Assembly (NCBI GenBank): GCA_006386115.1
Contig: VFIW01000078.1
Coordinates: forward strand, 158,790 to 221,182
Origin: Globisporangium splendens
Taxonomy: Eukaryota; Oomycota; Peronosporomycetes; Pythiales; Pythiaceae
Direction: 5' to 3'
Length of the DNA stretch: 62,393 nucleotides
Shown here: in pieces, positions 12,056 to 20,743 of the stretch
Layout: every line of letters starts with the position of its first letter
Numbering within the stretch: the stretch's first letter is position 1
Translations under genes and position numbers: made by a program
The notes under the pieces: generated by a model
What the model was told of the DNA's origin: nothing
Seen by the model: the letters and a program-made list of their open reading frames with translations, nothing else
Database searches by the model: none

Positions 12056-12074
12056 GGACCACGAAGTGCTACCA
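12056..12074 (-). other. Candidate primer-binding site of the Gypsy element
   Basis: On the minus strand, TGGTAGCACTTCGTGG follows the 5' LTR end after 2 nt. The TGG start complements a tRNA 3' CCA. I cannot name the tRNA with confidence. Confidence 0.55.
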
Positions 12075-12076
12075 GG

Positions 12077-12759
12077 TGTAACGGGACGCTGTTTACACAG
12101 TTCCCGAAACACGGCACACACGCTTGCGCTGACGAGGAAGACTTGGGTTCCGACTTGGAGGAACACTGGCTGGTCCCGATGGAGGGACGAAGAGGGAGGA
12201 GGAGAGTGAGGAGGAGACTTGAGCAGAAGACGGCAAATTTGCAACTGAATTGAAATGAGCTTATGGTTCCTGAAACCTCTCCCTAGAGTCCTATGGGGTT
12301 AAATGCAATCACCCTACAAATGCAGAATAAACCTTGGGTTGAATCAGGTTGAACTTGAAGCTGAGCGTGAAGAATATTCTCACTTGAACTTGAACTTCAA
12401 GAAGAAACTTGAACTTGAACTTGAGATTCTTCTCCGAAGAATCTTCTGTGCACGGGGCGTTGTGATTGGCTGATATCAACAACATTGTACCCACAATGAC
12501 ACGTCGGCTTCGTCAACAGATAGTTTCCCAGCAGGAACCATCACCATGCGCAAAGACATGTGCGCAGGCAGAGAACACTCGAGAATGTTCGAGAACATTC
12601 CGTGCGGACGTAATCAATGATTACTCCGTGAGTGTCGGTGTGTAGACATGAATCAGGGATCATGTCTATGACACCTGGCGATCCAAAACAATTAGTGGGA
12701 ATCACTAATCCGTAATTGGACATCGCCATGTAATGGCACTATTGCATAGGCCCATTACA
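12077..12759 (-). repeat. 5' LTR of the Gypsy element
   Basis: This 683-bp LTR appears identical to 5091-5773. It is followed on the plus strand by the target duplication GCGTC at 12760-12764. Confidence 0.95.
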
Positions 12760-12915
12760 GCGTCACTTAAAGACTAGTTTTGCAAAGCATGTATCACCCT
12801 TGTATATCTTACACGTAAATCAGCAATCCGAGACTGTCGGATGAAACATTCAAAAAAAGATAAGAGAAACTCCGCCAAGAACTAAACGCTTTGTCCAACT
12901 CATTCAATTCATGCA

Positions 12916-13431
12916 CTAGTTATACACCGAATCATAGTAGGTTTCCCAGTTGTCGGTAAACCCTCCATACAAGAACTCATCATCATCATCATCATCGTAG
13001 CAATTATCGCCGTAGCGATATTCATTGCCGTAACGATACTCATTATCATAGCGATACTCATCGCCATAGCGATATTCATCGTAATGATACTCATCGCCGT
13101 AACGGTACTCATCGTAAGTATCGTAGTGACTAGCGCTGTGGTCGCCGTCGCGCTCACCGCTGTGATCGTTATCTTCGGGTCCAACTTCGTTGCGTCGAGC
13201 TGGCATTTTCGCGATCGGTCGAATAGAAGCATCTTTATGTTCGTCGGCTTCGGAATCATCTTCAGAGTCGTCTTCATCGAATAAAGCTGACATTCTTGCA
13301 ACCATTTCATCAAACGTGGATTCTTTGCTTCCGTCGATTGTAATAATCTTGTCCTTTTCGTGCAAGGCGACAGGCTTCGCGGTCGGCGAGTCAATCATCG
13401 CGAGAGGGATCTTCACGAGAGGGATCTCCAT
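12916..13431 (-). CDS. Acidic protein with tyrosine/aspartate tandem repeats, unknown function
   Basis: The 171-residue frame starts with an ATG at 13431 (MEIPLVKIPLAMIDSP). Residues ~100-150 are a tandem array of the type EYRYGDEYHYD, repeated about seven times and encoded by near-identical codons, followed by a run of aspartates. The middle is strongly acidic. I do not recognise the family. About 130 bp upstream on the same strand is AATATACCAAG, the same TATA-like string found upstream of the PLV penton-like gene at 28237. A short ATG frame (MNANQDTTE then stop) lies between, so the original N-terminus may be frameshifted. Confidence 0.55.
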   Translation of the reverse strand: MEIPLVKIPLAMIDSPTAKPVALHEKDKIITIDGSKESTFDEMVARMSALFDEDDSEDDSEADEHKDASIRPIAKMPARRNEVGPEDNDHSGERDGDHSASHYDTYDEYRYGDEYHYDEYRYGDEYRYDNEYRYGNEYRYGDNCYDDDDDDEFLYGGFTDNWETYYDSVYN

Positions 13432-13678
13432 GAGCTTGTGCGGTTGAACTGTATCTTGGTGCGTAGTCTTGACGGAGGCGCGCCCACTTCCATGCTATTC
13501 AGTCGTATCTTGGTTTGCGTTCATTGTGGTAAGAGGTGGTTGAAAGGTTTGTGCGGTTGGAGCTTGGTATATTAATGAACAACCAAATGTTATTTTAAGA
13601 TCATTCTTGTGCGCGATGGTTCAGTCCCTTTCGCATATTATGTCACCCAACAATGGTAGCTTAGTTAGGTTTGACAAT

Positions 13679-13692
13679 CGGGATATTGAAGT
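13679..13692. repeat. Target-site duplication of the LINE (left copy)
   Basis: CGGGATATTGAAGT at 13679-13692 is repeated exactly at 16498-16511. It adjoins an A-rich 3' tail (AAAAGAAAAAAAAG on the minus strand), the signature of LINE integration. Confidence 0.85.
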
Positions 13693-16497
13693 CTTTTTTT
13701 CTTTTGAAAATGAGGTATATTAGGAAGCGTCAATTAAGCGATCAACTAGTATCCATACGCACACAAATTCACAACACTCCATGTAAGTCCTGCAGGTCTC
13801 CCGCGCCAGTAGCCGCGCCAGCGGCTAGGCGCCATCTCATTGACCGTGCCAGGTTCAGATTGGCCTGCGCACTTCCGACCGCATCGCGATCGGTGGTACG
13901 AACCAGGCTGCTTGGCTAGCAAATGCTTACTCAGCCATCGTCTCGATCCATTGATCGATATCATTGTGCATCCACTCCTCCGTGCCTTGGAGCTGTGGGT
14001 GCGAAGTGGGGACACGATCTTGAGCGCTCGTTCTTCTGTCCATTGCTTGATTTGCGAGGTAATCTGCCATCTTGTTGTGTCGTCGATATTGATGCGTCCA
14101 AGTGCGAATCCCTATCTTATCCGCAAGGTGGCGGGCGATCAAATACAGTGGATGGAGGCGCAAGCTTCGAGGAGCTCTGTGAAGCCGCATTTGCCGTAGA
14201 ATGAGATTGCTGTCGCCAACAACATGTATTCCCGTTTTGCCAAGCGCCAAGGAGGCTCTCAGTCCGCAGATCAGACCCTGATACTCCGCATAGTTGTTGG
14301 TTGTCGTGTCAGCAGAGTACGAGATGCTGCCGGCCCAAATCGCCGTCGCTGACACCATTTCCGAGTCCGTTTGAACCAAGATTGCCCCCGATCCCCCAGG
14401 ACCCGGGTTTCCTCGGGATCCACCGTCGAACAGGAGAACTACATTCCCCGAGTGTATACCATTGGGAGGGTTTCGCAGAGGTTGTCGCACAATATGAGCT
14501 ACTGCTAACAGTAGTGCTGCGCGCTCAGTACACCCTGTACCTTTCCCGTTGATGACCCGGCGTCGTTCGTCAAATAGTGTTCGATCAAACCTTCTCCGTA
14601 GGCGCGCCATCACTGAGAGCATCGTCCACCCCCCTGGTGTGTCACGACAAGATGCTCTCCACTGCGCTATGAGCTGCAGCCCTTGTAGAACCTGCAATCG
14701 CCAGGCGTTGGAGATCGTTTCGTACGCGTACTCACAGAGAGCGACTTGGTTCGCTTGACCTTCACGAAGTGCCATCTCATCCCAGAAGTCTGAGCTAAGC
14801 GCTGGAGCGGTCAGGCTGAAGATGGGGACTAGCGCTGCCTCAACAACGCTTCCAGCTGGCCAGAAGAGAGCCGAGTTCCACCTTCGTCTAATATCCGTCC
14901 AGATAGTCTGTGCGGCTGGGCACTCCCAGAAGATGTGGCCCCCGTCGCACGTGGCAAGCTCTTCGCATCCTCTGTGCGGGCAGCCCATGCGCTGCCGAGT
15001 GCTGTCCCATCCAGATGTCCGCCCGCTTTTCAAGCCGAAGAAGATCAAACGTTGTGCGCTGGTGGTGTTCGGTAACGAATGGATATCCGTCCAGCTCACC
15101 GAGCCGAGCGCTTCGGCCATGCGTAGATGCCGCCATCTCCATCTCGTTGCTTGCTCCTTCACGATTGTTTTTGGTGTTTCCTGAGTTCCCTCCAGCCACG
15201 TCTTCCTGTAACCGCGGCGGCTGGGATTCCAAGCCGATTGCCCAGCCCATACTTGGACAAGTCTTGTCCACCTGGGGTGCGTGCGAACGCACACCGAGCG
15301 CGCGCGCTGTCCACAATGTGCACCTACGGCACGCTCCACCTCGCTGTGTGAATGGAAGTGACACTTCGTGCGTGGTGGGCCTGGGTACTCTGTCACTTGC
15401 AGCGCCAGTGCTTGTCCAACCGAGGTGACTGTCCAGTCCTCCTCCGATGGTTGATACGGGAAAACCTGGTTTTCCTGGGGATGGCGAAGCAGCAACTCGG
15501 GGTAATTGGCGACCAATAGATCGCATATGAACAGAAACTGGTCAGTGACTGCCGGTCGCATTGGAAACTCCTCAAGCCGACACCTGAAGGCAACGGCTCC
15601 GGCGGAGTTCCATTTCCACTCCACAATCCTTCCAATGGTTCCCGCCTTCGCAAAAGCTGGTACTTGGTTGGCTCGCAAAGGAACTGCCTCGTGCGTGATG
15701 AGGGTTCCGAAACCGATTAGCGGAGCATGGTGCAGCCATCTGGCATCAAACTGACCTCGTGTCGTGCGCTGAATATGACGAAGTGTCTTGAGCTCTACCT
15801 GCACTTGTTCGAGTTGTCGAATCCACCAGCCGCGCTCCCACTCACCATTTAGCCTCCTCCTCGCCATCACTTGAAGTGTACACTGGATACCTTCAATCTC
15901 TTCCTCCGGTCGGGTTGTCCCGTGGTGCACCGCGAGGATTGAAGCTCCCATGGACCACAATGTCGATTGCCATCTCGGCTCCCGAACGGTCAATTGATGG
16001 GACGGGAGAAATAGCAGTGCTGTGTCCAGAGCGGTACGTCGATTCGTAAGCAACACCTGTCCCACTCCCATGTGTAGAACTGAGCGTCCTTGTGCCCACA
16101 GAGCCACCGTTCGCGCACTGAGCGTCCTTAGTTCTGCCAAGATCGAAGGTTCCCCAACACCTCCATCCTTGAGCGCGAGCTGGCTGTTCGCTCTGCCGAG
16201 CATTGCCTTTTTCCCGCCAGTTGGGCACTCCCCGAAGAAGCCGGTCCAAACAAATCGGTGGATCGCACGTTCAAGCGCCTCCACCGTTTTCGCAGACGGC
16301 CACACATGTCGCGCGACAAACATCACTTTGGGCACGATGATGGAGCGAGCAAGCTTGCAACGTTGGAGTACGTCTGCCGTCTTTTGCATCCCGAGCCGCA
16401 GTCTTATCTGGATAGCGCGATTCGTTTGTTTCCATACCGACTCTGCATGCGGAGCACTTGACACAGGGATCCCCAGATATCGGACCGCCATATCCCT
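13693..16497 (-). mobile_element. 5'-truncated LINE with zf-RVT and RNase H regions
   Basis: On the minus strand the element begins abruptly at RDMAVRYLGIPVS, a segment found after the reverse-transcriptase core in LINEs. It continues through a reverse-transcriptase-associated zinc motif (CPHRGCEELATCDGGHIFWECP region). It then encodes a ribonuclease H domain with the expected acidic residues (FDGGSRGNPGPGG, NNYAEYQGLI, VVGDSNLI, HNKMADYLAN). The open frame ends at 13927. The 3' end is the A-rich tract at 13693-13706. The reverse transcriptase itself and any first ORF are missing. A perfect 14-bp target duplication flanks it. The truncation happened on insertion, so this copy cannot move. Confidence 0.88.
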
Positions 16498-16659
16498 CGG
16501 GATATTGAAGTGTTTGCATATGAGTTGAACCATATTTTCTATTCGATCTACTCTAGCTTCTGATCGATCCATTCTAGTCTCTATTCGATTCAGTCTAATA
16601 CCAAGTCGGTCAATTCTAGTTTCTATTCGATCCATTCTATTACCGACATGAGCAACCAT
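16498..16659 (-). pseudogene. Small coiled-coil gene split by the LINE
   Basis: The frame starts with an ATG at 16659 (MVAHVGNRMDRIETRIDRLG) and is a nearly pure 7-residue repeat of the form RMDRIET, predicting a coiled coil. It reaches HFNIP and is then cut by the LINE. Beyond the LINE (13679 downward) the same frame continues IVKPN then stop. The pre-insertion gene therefore encoded only about 55-60 residues. The LINE frame is joined in phase by chance. The function is unknown. Confidence 0.55.
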
Positions 16660-16696
16660 TGAGTTTTTCTTGATGTTCCATTGACCAAACCTGACA

Positions 16697-16736
16697 AAGC
16701 ATGTCACTGATCGACATTACAATCAGTGACATGCTT
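16697..16736. other. Perfect hairpin, 15-bp arms
   Basis: AAGCATGTCACTGAT and its exact reverse complement flank a 10-nt loop. It lies just upstream of the small coiled-coil gene. It could be a transcript terminator, a binding site or a small-RNA source. Confidence 0.6.
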
Positions 16737-16793
16737 CCTTTTTGTAATTTGAAAAACTGACGACTGACCATCGCCAGCAGACACATGTCTCAG

Positions 16794-16838
16794 CGAATCA
16801 GTGTACTTGATGTTTGTATGCCCAAGTACACTGATTCG
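16794..16838. other. Perfect hairpin, 16-bp arms
   Basis: CGAATCAGTGTACTTG and its exact reverse complement flank a 13-nt loop. It lies in the ancestral upstream region of the 19623 gene, outside the Fanzor insertion. The string GTACTTGAYGTTTGTATG also occurs near 31690. Confidence 0.6.
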
Positions 16839-16907
16839 GTAGACAATCGACGGTGCATGTTTGATTGACTGTACTTCTATATCCAGTGGTACGACCCTTC
16901 TGGTTTA

Positions 16908-19489
16908 CCGTATTGCTCTTGTCAAAGGCGTCCACGTGTCATAGGCGGCATCCTTTAATCGGAGCACTACCAACACACGCGACCGACCTCGACTCGAACT
17001 CTATAGTATACGGACTAGAATTAATGAAATATCCGTGGACATTTCTTCGTACCGTGTGCGCTCGTACGAACAAGCTCAAAAATGAGCAAGCCTTCTCACG
17101 CACGTTTTTTTCTTCAGCGCTTTCAACTTCCGCGACGGAAAGCTTCCAGTCTTCCCAATCCCAGTAGCTTGCATATGAGTAGAGCGAGGATGTTGCGGGC
17201 GGCGTTGACGTCTCGATTCCAGAAGTTCGCCTTGCATTTACTGGAGGTACAGCGCAAAGCGTTTTTAGTTTTCTTCAAGACGACCTTCTTCTTGTCTTTG
17301 GTTTCTTTCACGACGACTTCATTGTCTTTGGCTTCATTCAAGACGATTTCAATGTCTTTGGGTTTCACCTGGAAACGAGCTTGTTCGAGTGCCGTGCGAC
17401 ACTTGGAGCACAACTTACTCGTTCGATACTCGTCGACCGGAACCACAGTCGCTCGCTTCTTGAGTGCTTTTCGGAACCCCTTCACTGGACTAGAGGCGTG
17501 ACCAGAGATACTGTCGCGACGACTCCAATCTCCATACCCGATGAGGACTTGAGGGCTCGCGACTGGTACGATGATCTTTGCCATGGCGTCCGCTACCTTC
17601 ATTTTCATCCGTGATTGGAAGAAACGTCACTTGAGGAAGGCATTGTCCGCAGAGAACTGAAGCAAGAAGTTGACGTGTTTCCAGAAGATCTCGAGATGTG
17701 ACAGATACTTCTTGTAACTGGAGATCTTGTACGACGGGATACTGGCGATCGCTTCGGCGTACTGCTTCTCACGCTTCTTCAGGTTCTCATGCCAGAAGCG
17801 CGCCTTGTTCATCCCTGCCGCGTGTCGATACTCATTCGTGCTGATTTTGACAACTCTCTCGACACGAGCTGCGTCCGTCTTCTTTGCAACAACCTCGCTC
17901 ACCGCAGTACACAACGACCGCATCCCTGGATCAATCGCGGTCATCTCACTCGGCTCGAAGTTGGTAGGGAGCATACGCCACTCCCAGTCCAGTTCGTCGT
18001 CTTCATTCTCTGTCTTTTCTATCTTCTCGGTCTTCTGTTTCTTCTTGACATACTTCGTTTTCTTTTTCTACTTAACAATCTCCGTCTCCGACTTGAGTCG
18101 CGTCAGAAGCACCGAAGCGCTATACCCGTTTGTCGTGATCTGATTTGCGAATAGTCGACTTGCGAATAGAGACTTGGACGCATGATCCATTTCGTCAAAC
18201 TCCCGCTTCGAGATCGTACCGTTCGGAGCCATAGTCTCGAACTGAGATACCGCGAATCCTCGACGTAAAAACAACTCCTTCGACTTGCAGACGTCCGGAG
18301 GTTGAATCAGTACCTTCCCGGTCGATGTCAAAGGTATACCAAGTGGATTGCGTCCGTTTGTCTCCTTGAAGATACGCGCGCAAAAGCCACGAAGCGTTGA
18401 TCCGTTAATCACGACGTGTGCTGCCGCGTACGAACTGGAGTATGGCAGAAGAGAGAACGACCGGATGCCTTTCCTTTTCGGGTTCTTCAGCTGCGACGCT
18501 TCCACCTTCTGTAAGATCTTGTGCAACTTCGTAATAAAGTATTCTAGGTTGGCTTTGATGACGTTCTCGTATGGGATAAACCCCAGACACGCGCGAAGCT
18601 CGATCTCGTCATCTGTGAACTTGCCTTCTTTTGCACGGTAACAGGCTCGCACAAGTCGTTTGACCTCTGACGCGGGAACGGGCTTCTCAGTCTTCTCTTC
18701 GAGTATAAGACGCGCGTACGTAAAGAGTCGTTTCTCGAAATGAAGGACGGTCATGTTCTCAGCGCTAACCGGCATCTTGCCTGCGAGCTCGAGCATGTCG
18801 TTGCTGTCGTACTTGAGTTGTGGAGGACTGTTGTAGTCTTCGACGCGCTCTCGCTCAGATCGATACAATCGCACTGTCTTCAGTAAGTCTTCGTCCATCG
18901 GTTGTTTTGGTTTCCTTTGGCGGTCCACCTTGATCTCTTTCTTCTCTGCGTTTGGCGTCGCCTCTTGGGTCCCGATTGCACGCGCACCTTGACAACACCA
19001 GTTGAAGAACGTCTGGTCAAGCGTCGGGAGCTCGACGTCGTTCTCCAGGTAGCGGAGAACGTGGAGGTTAGCGATGTGCCATGCTTCCAGCTGGACTTGC
19101 TTGAGGACGAGGCAGGTGCGTCGGATCTCCGCGAGCAGGTCAGGGTCCTTGCACACGCGAGAGAGCTTGCACACCACGTTGGTGTTTTCGCGCTTGGCAG
19201 AGAACACCTTCTCTTCTTCCGTCTTCTTGCGCTTGCCGCTCATGACAAAAAAGAAGAATGAGAGAAAGAATCAAGCGACGTGTTCATCTCAGTGACGACA
19301 TCCAAGCATTTTCATCACTCAGTCTTTGAATGTTCAAGTGCAAACAATTTGTTTCCAGCAAATCATTAGAGTGTGGTAACGCTGAGCAGCTGGCGTGAGG
19401 GAGGTATGTTGTAGGTGATGATATCAACTTTAAGATGGATTGGTAGTGCTGTGTGTACATGAGGCCCGCCTATGACAAGAGCAATACGG
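16908..19489 (-). mobile_element. Fanzor transposon with terminal inverted repeats and TA target duplication
   Basis: The ends are inverted repeats: CCGTATTGCTCTTGTCAAAG at 16908 and its complement ending at 19489 match at 22 of 23 positions. Each is flanked outside by TA (16906-16907 and 19490-19491), the duplication left by mariner-like transposases. The only gene inside is Fanzor, so the element would depend on a transposase in trans. The outer flanks match, in order, an uninterrupted region upstream of the paralogous gene at 49430-49700, which acts as an empty site and confirms the boundaries. Confidence 0.85.
17123..19243 (-). pseudogene. Fanzor (eukaryotic TnpB-like RNA-guided nuclease) with two nonsense codons
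   Basis: One continuous frame of 706 codons starts with an ATG at 19243, broken only by TAG at 18068-18070 and TGA at 17627-17629 (Trp in the copy at 50.3 kb). The RuvC-like catalytic residues are visible: Asp in AIDPGMRS (codon 438), Glu in VDEYRTSK (605) and Asp in NRDVNAARN (678). The zinc ribbon is CSKC plus C-x4-C (codons 612-625), with a lysine/glutamate-rich expansion between its halves. Known Fanzors use an RNA from the transposon end to guide DNA cutting. The promoter side keeps an Inr-like CTCATTCTTCTTTTTT at 19247-19264. The two stops probably inactivate this copy, though each half could still be translated. Confidence 0.9.
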
Positions 19490-19495
19490 TATTTA

Positions 19496-19595
19496 TTTCA
19501 AATGACGGTACTTCGTTGATCAACAGTATTTCATCGATCAGCTGTATTTCATCAATCTACTGTACTTCCTTGATTGACAGTACTGTAACCGCCGA
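19496..19595 (+). repeat. 18-bp tandem repeats upstream of the 19623 gene
   Basis: About five degenerate copies of RACDGTACTTCRTYRATC end ~30 bp before the ATG. The same array precedes the paralogues at 4867 and 49430. The GTAC core is self-complementary, so the repeats could be protein-binding iterons. Confidence 0.7.
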
Positions 19596-19598
19596 CTG

Positions 19599-19613
19599 TT
19601 CGTTCTTCAATTT
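19599..19613 (+). promoter_or_regulatory. Inr/FPR-like core promoter of the 19623 gene
   Basis: TTCGTTCTTCAATTT matches the oomycete TCATTYYNCAWTTT consensus at all but one position and lies 9 bp before the ATG. The paralogue at 49430 has a perfect match in the same place. Confidence 0.6.
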
Positions 19614-19622
19614 GCTATCAAC

Positions 19623-20519
19623 ATGACGTTTGAGTTCAGGTCGTTTGAGCACTTCAAGCAAGTCAGAGCCAAGGCAGCGCAGTGGCGGGCGTTCGACAAG
19701 CAATTGAGGGGCGCCGAAGGCGAAGAGCTGATCCGTGGCGTGCTACAGGAACCAGTAATCGACAACAGAACCGATCGCGACTACGAGAAGCGCCTATATC
19801 AAGGGTTTAAAGAGGGAATGCAACGTCTGCGCGAAGGCACCCCTCTGGTCACCAAAGAGCCACCCAAGTCGCCGCCAAAAGACCAGTTCCGAGAAGCGTG
19901 TATCACGCTTGGCTACTTGCCGTCTTCATCAAGCGCTCTACTGCCGCCTTCGCCAAGCGCTCCACCTGTGACATATCCGCGTGTGCTATTTCTGCACACA
20001 CCAAGCCCCCCATTGAGTCCTTCAAGTATGACTTCTTCAGTGGCGCTACTGCGGGCGACCCCAACGAGTCCTCCCCCAGCCAAGACGCCGACACGCATTT
20101 TCAGCCCGAGCGTATCAATGCCATCTTGGTCTCCGACTCCTCCACCCACTCCACGAGAATCGCAGTATCCAGCATATCTCGATCACTCATCTTCTGAAGA
20201 AGACACCTGGCTTCCACCGACGCCTTCGCCATTGAGACGTGAATTCGAAGCGGCGTCTTTCCGACCAGCAATTGCAGAAGAGGCCGAGGAGACCCAGAAC
20301 GCTACAACGGTTCCGGCGGTTCCAGCGGTTCCAGTGATTCCAGTGTCTACAGCAATTCCAGCGATTCCAGTGTCTACAGCGGCACCGGAAGCAACCAAGG
20401 AGAAACCAGCGCCGAAACGAAGGCGCCGCAAGCAGCAGCCAAAATTTTCGGATGAGGCGTTAAAAAAAGTAAGACCACCTCCGCCGGCTACGAGACGTTC
20501 TAAAGCTCAATATAAGTAA
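19623..20519 (+). CDS. Pro/Ser-rich family protein with conserved ~90-residue N-terminal domain (copy 1)
   Basis: The product is 298 residues. The conserved N-terminal domain reads MTFEFRSFEHFKQVRAKAAQ ... FDKQLRGAEGEELIRGVLQE ... VIDNRTDRDYEKRLYQGFKE, mostly helical and charged. Residues ~95-200 are proline/serine-rich with variable repeats. The C-terminus is basic (PKRRRRKQQPKFSDEALKK ... TRRSKAQYK) and looks like a nuclear-localisation or nucleic-acid-binding tail. It is very close to the 48453 gene and more distant from the 22289 gene. I do not recognise the family. A Fanzor transposon is inserted in its upstream region, leaving the 18-bp repeats and core promoter intact. Confidence 0.75.
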   Translation: MTFEFRSFEHFKQVRAKAAQWRAFDKQLRGAEGEELIRGVLQEPVIDNRTDRDYEKRLYQGFKEGMQRLREGTPLVTKEPPKSPPKDQFREACITLGYLPSSSSALLPPSPSAPPVTYPRVLFLHTPSPPLSPSSMTSSVALLRATPTSPPPAKTPTRIFSPSVSMPSWSPTPPPTPRESQYPAYLDHSSSEEDTWLPPTPSPLRREFEAASFRPAIAEEAEETQNATTVPAVPAVPVIPVSTAIPAIPVSTAAPEATKEKPAPKRRRRKQQPKFSDEALKKVRPPPPATRRSKAQYK

Positions 20520-20743
20520 CTTTGTTACAGATTTAATTTGAGATCTCTTACATAAGGTAGTCTTCCAGTTCGTTACCTACCTTGAGGTTGTTAGGTGGTC
20601 TAAGTTTACTTAGAGTATCAACCCGAAACAAAAAGTAAGAGGTCAACCCTGCCGTTATGTGGTACTTTGATATCTCACGGTAGCTCAGTGATCTTCTAAG
20701 ATGTAATAAATTGTTGTTGTACACTGTCGTTTATATTATCAAT

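Larger units (their letters stand above)
5091..12759 (-). mobile_element. Complete Ty3/Gypsy LTR retrotransposon, chromodomain type
   Basis: This 7669-bp element lies on the minus strand. Both 683-bp LTRs start TGTAATGG and end CCGTTACA when read on that strand, and they look identical. It is flanked by a 5-bp target duplication GCGTC (5086-5090 and 12760-12764). Internal order on the minus strand is gag, then pol (protease, reverse transcriptase, RNase H, integrase, chromodomain). A purine-rich tract adjoins the 3' LTR and a tRNA-primer-like site adjoins the 5' LTR. Identical LTRs and an intact target duplication indicate a recent insertion. One in-frame stop in pol suggests that this copy needs help to move. 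Confidence 0.95.
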
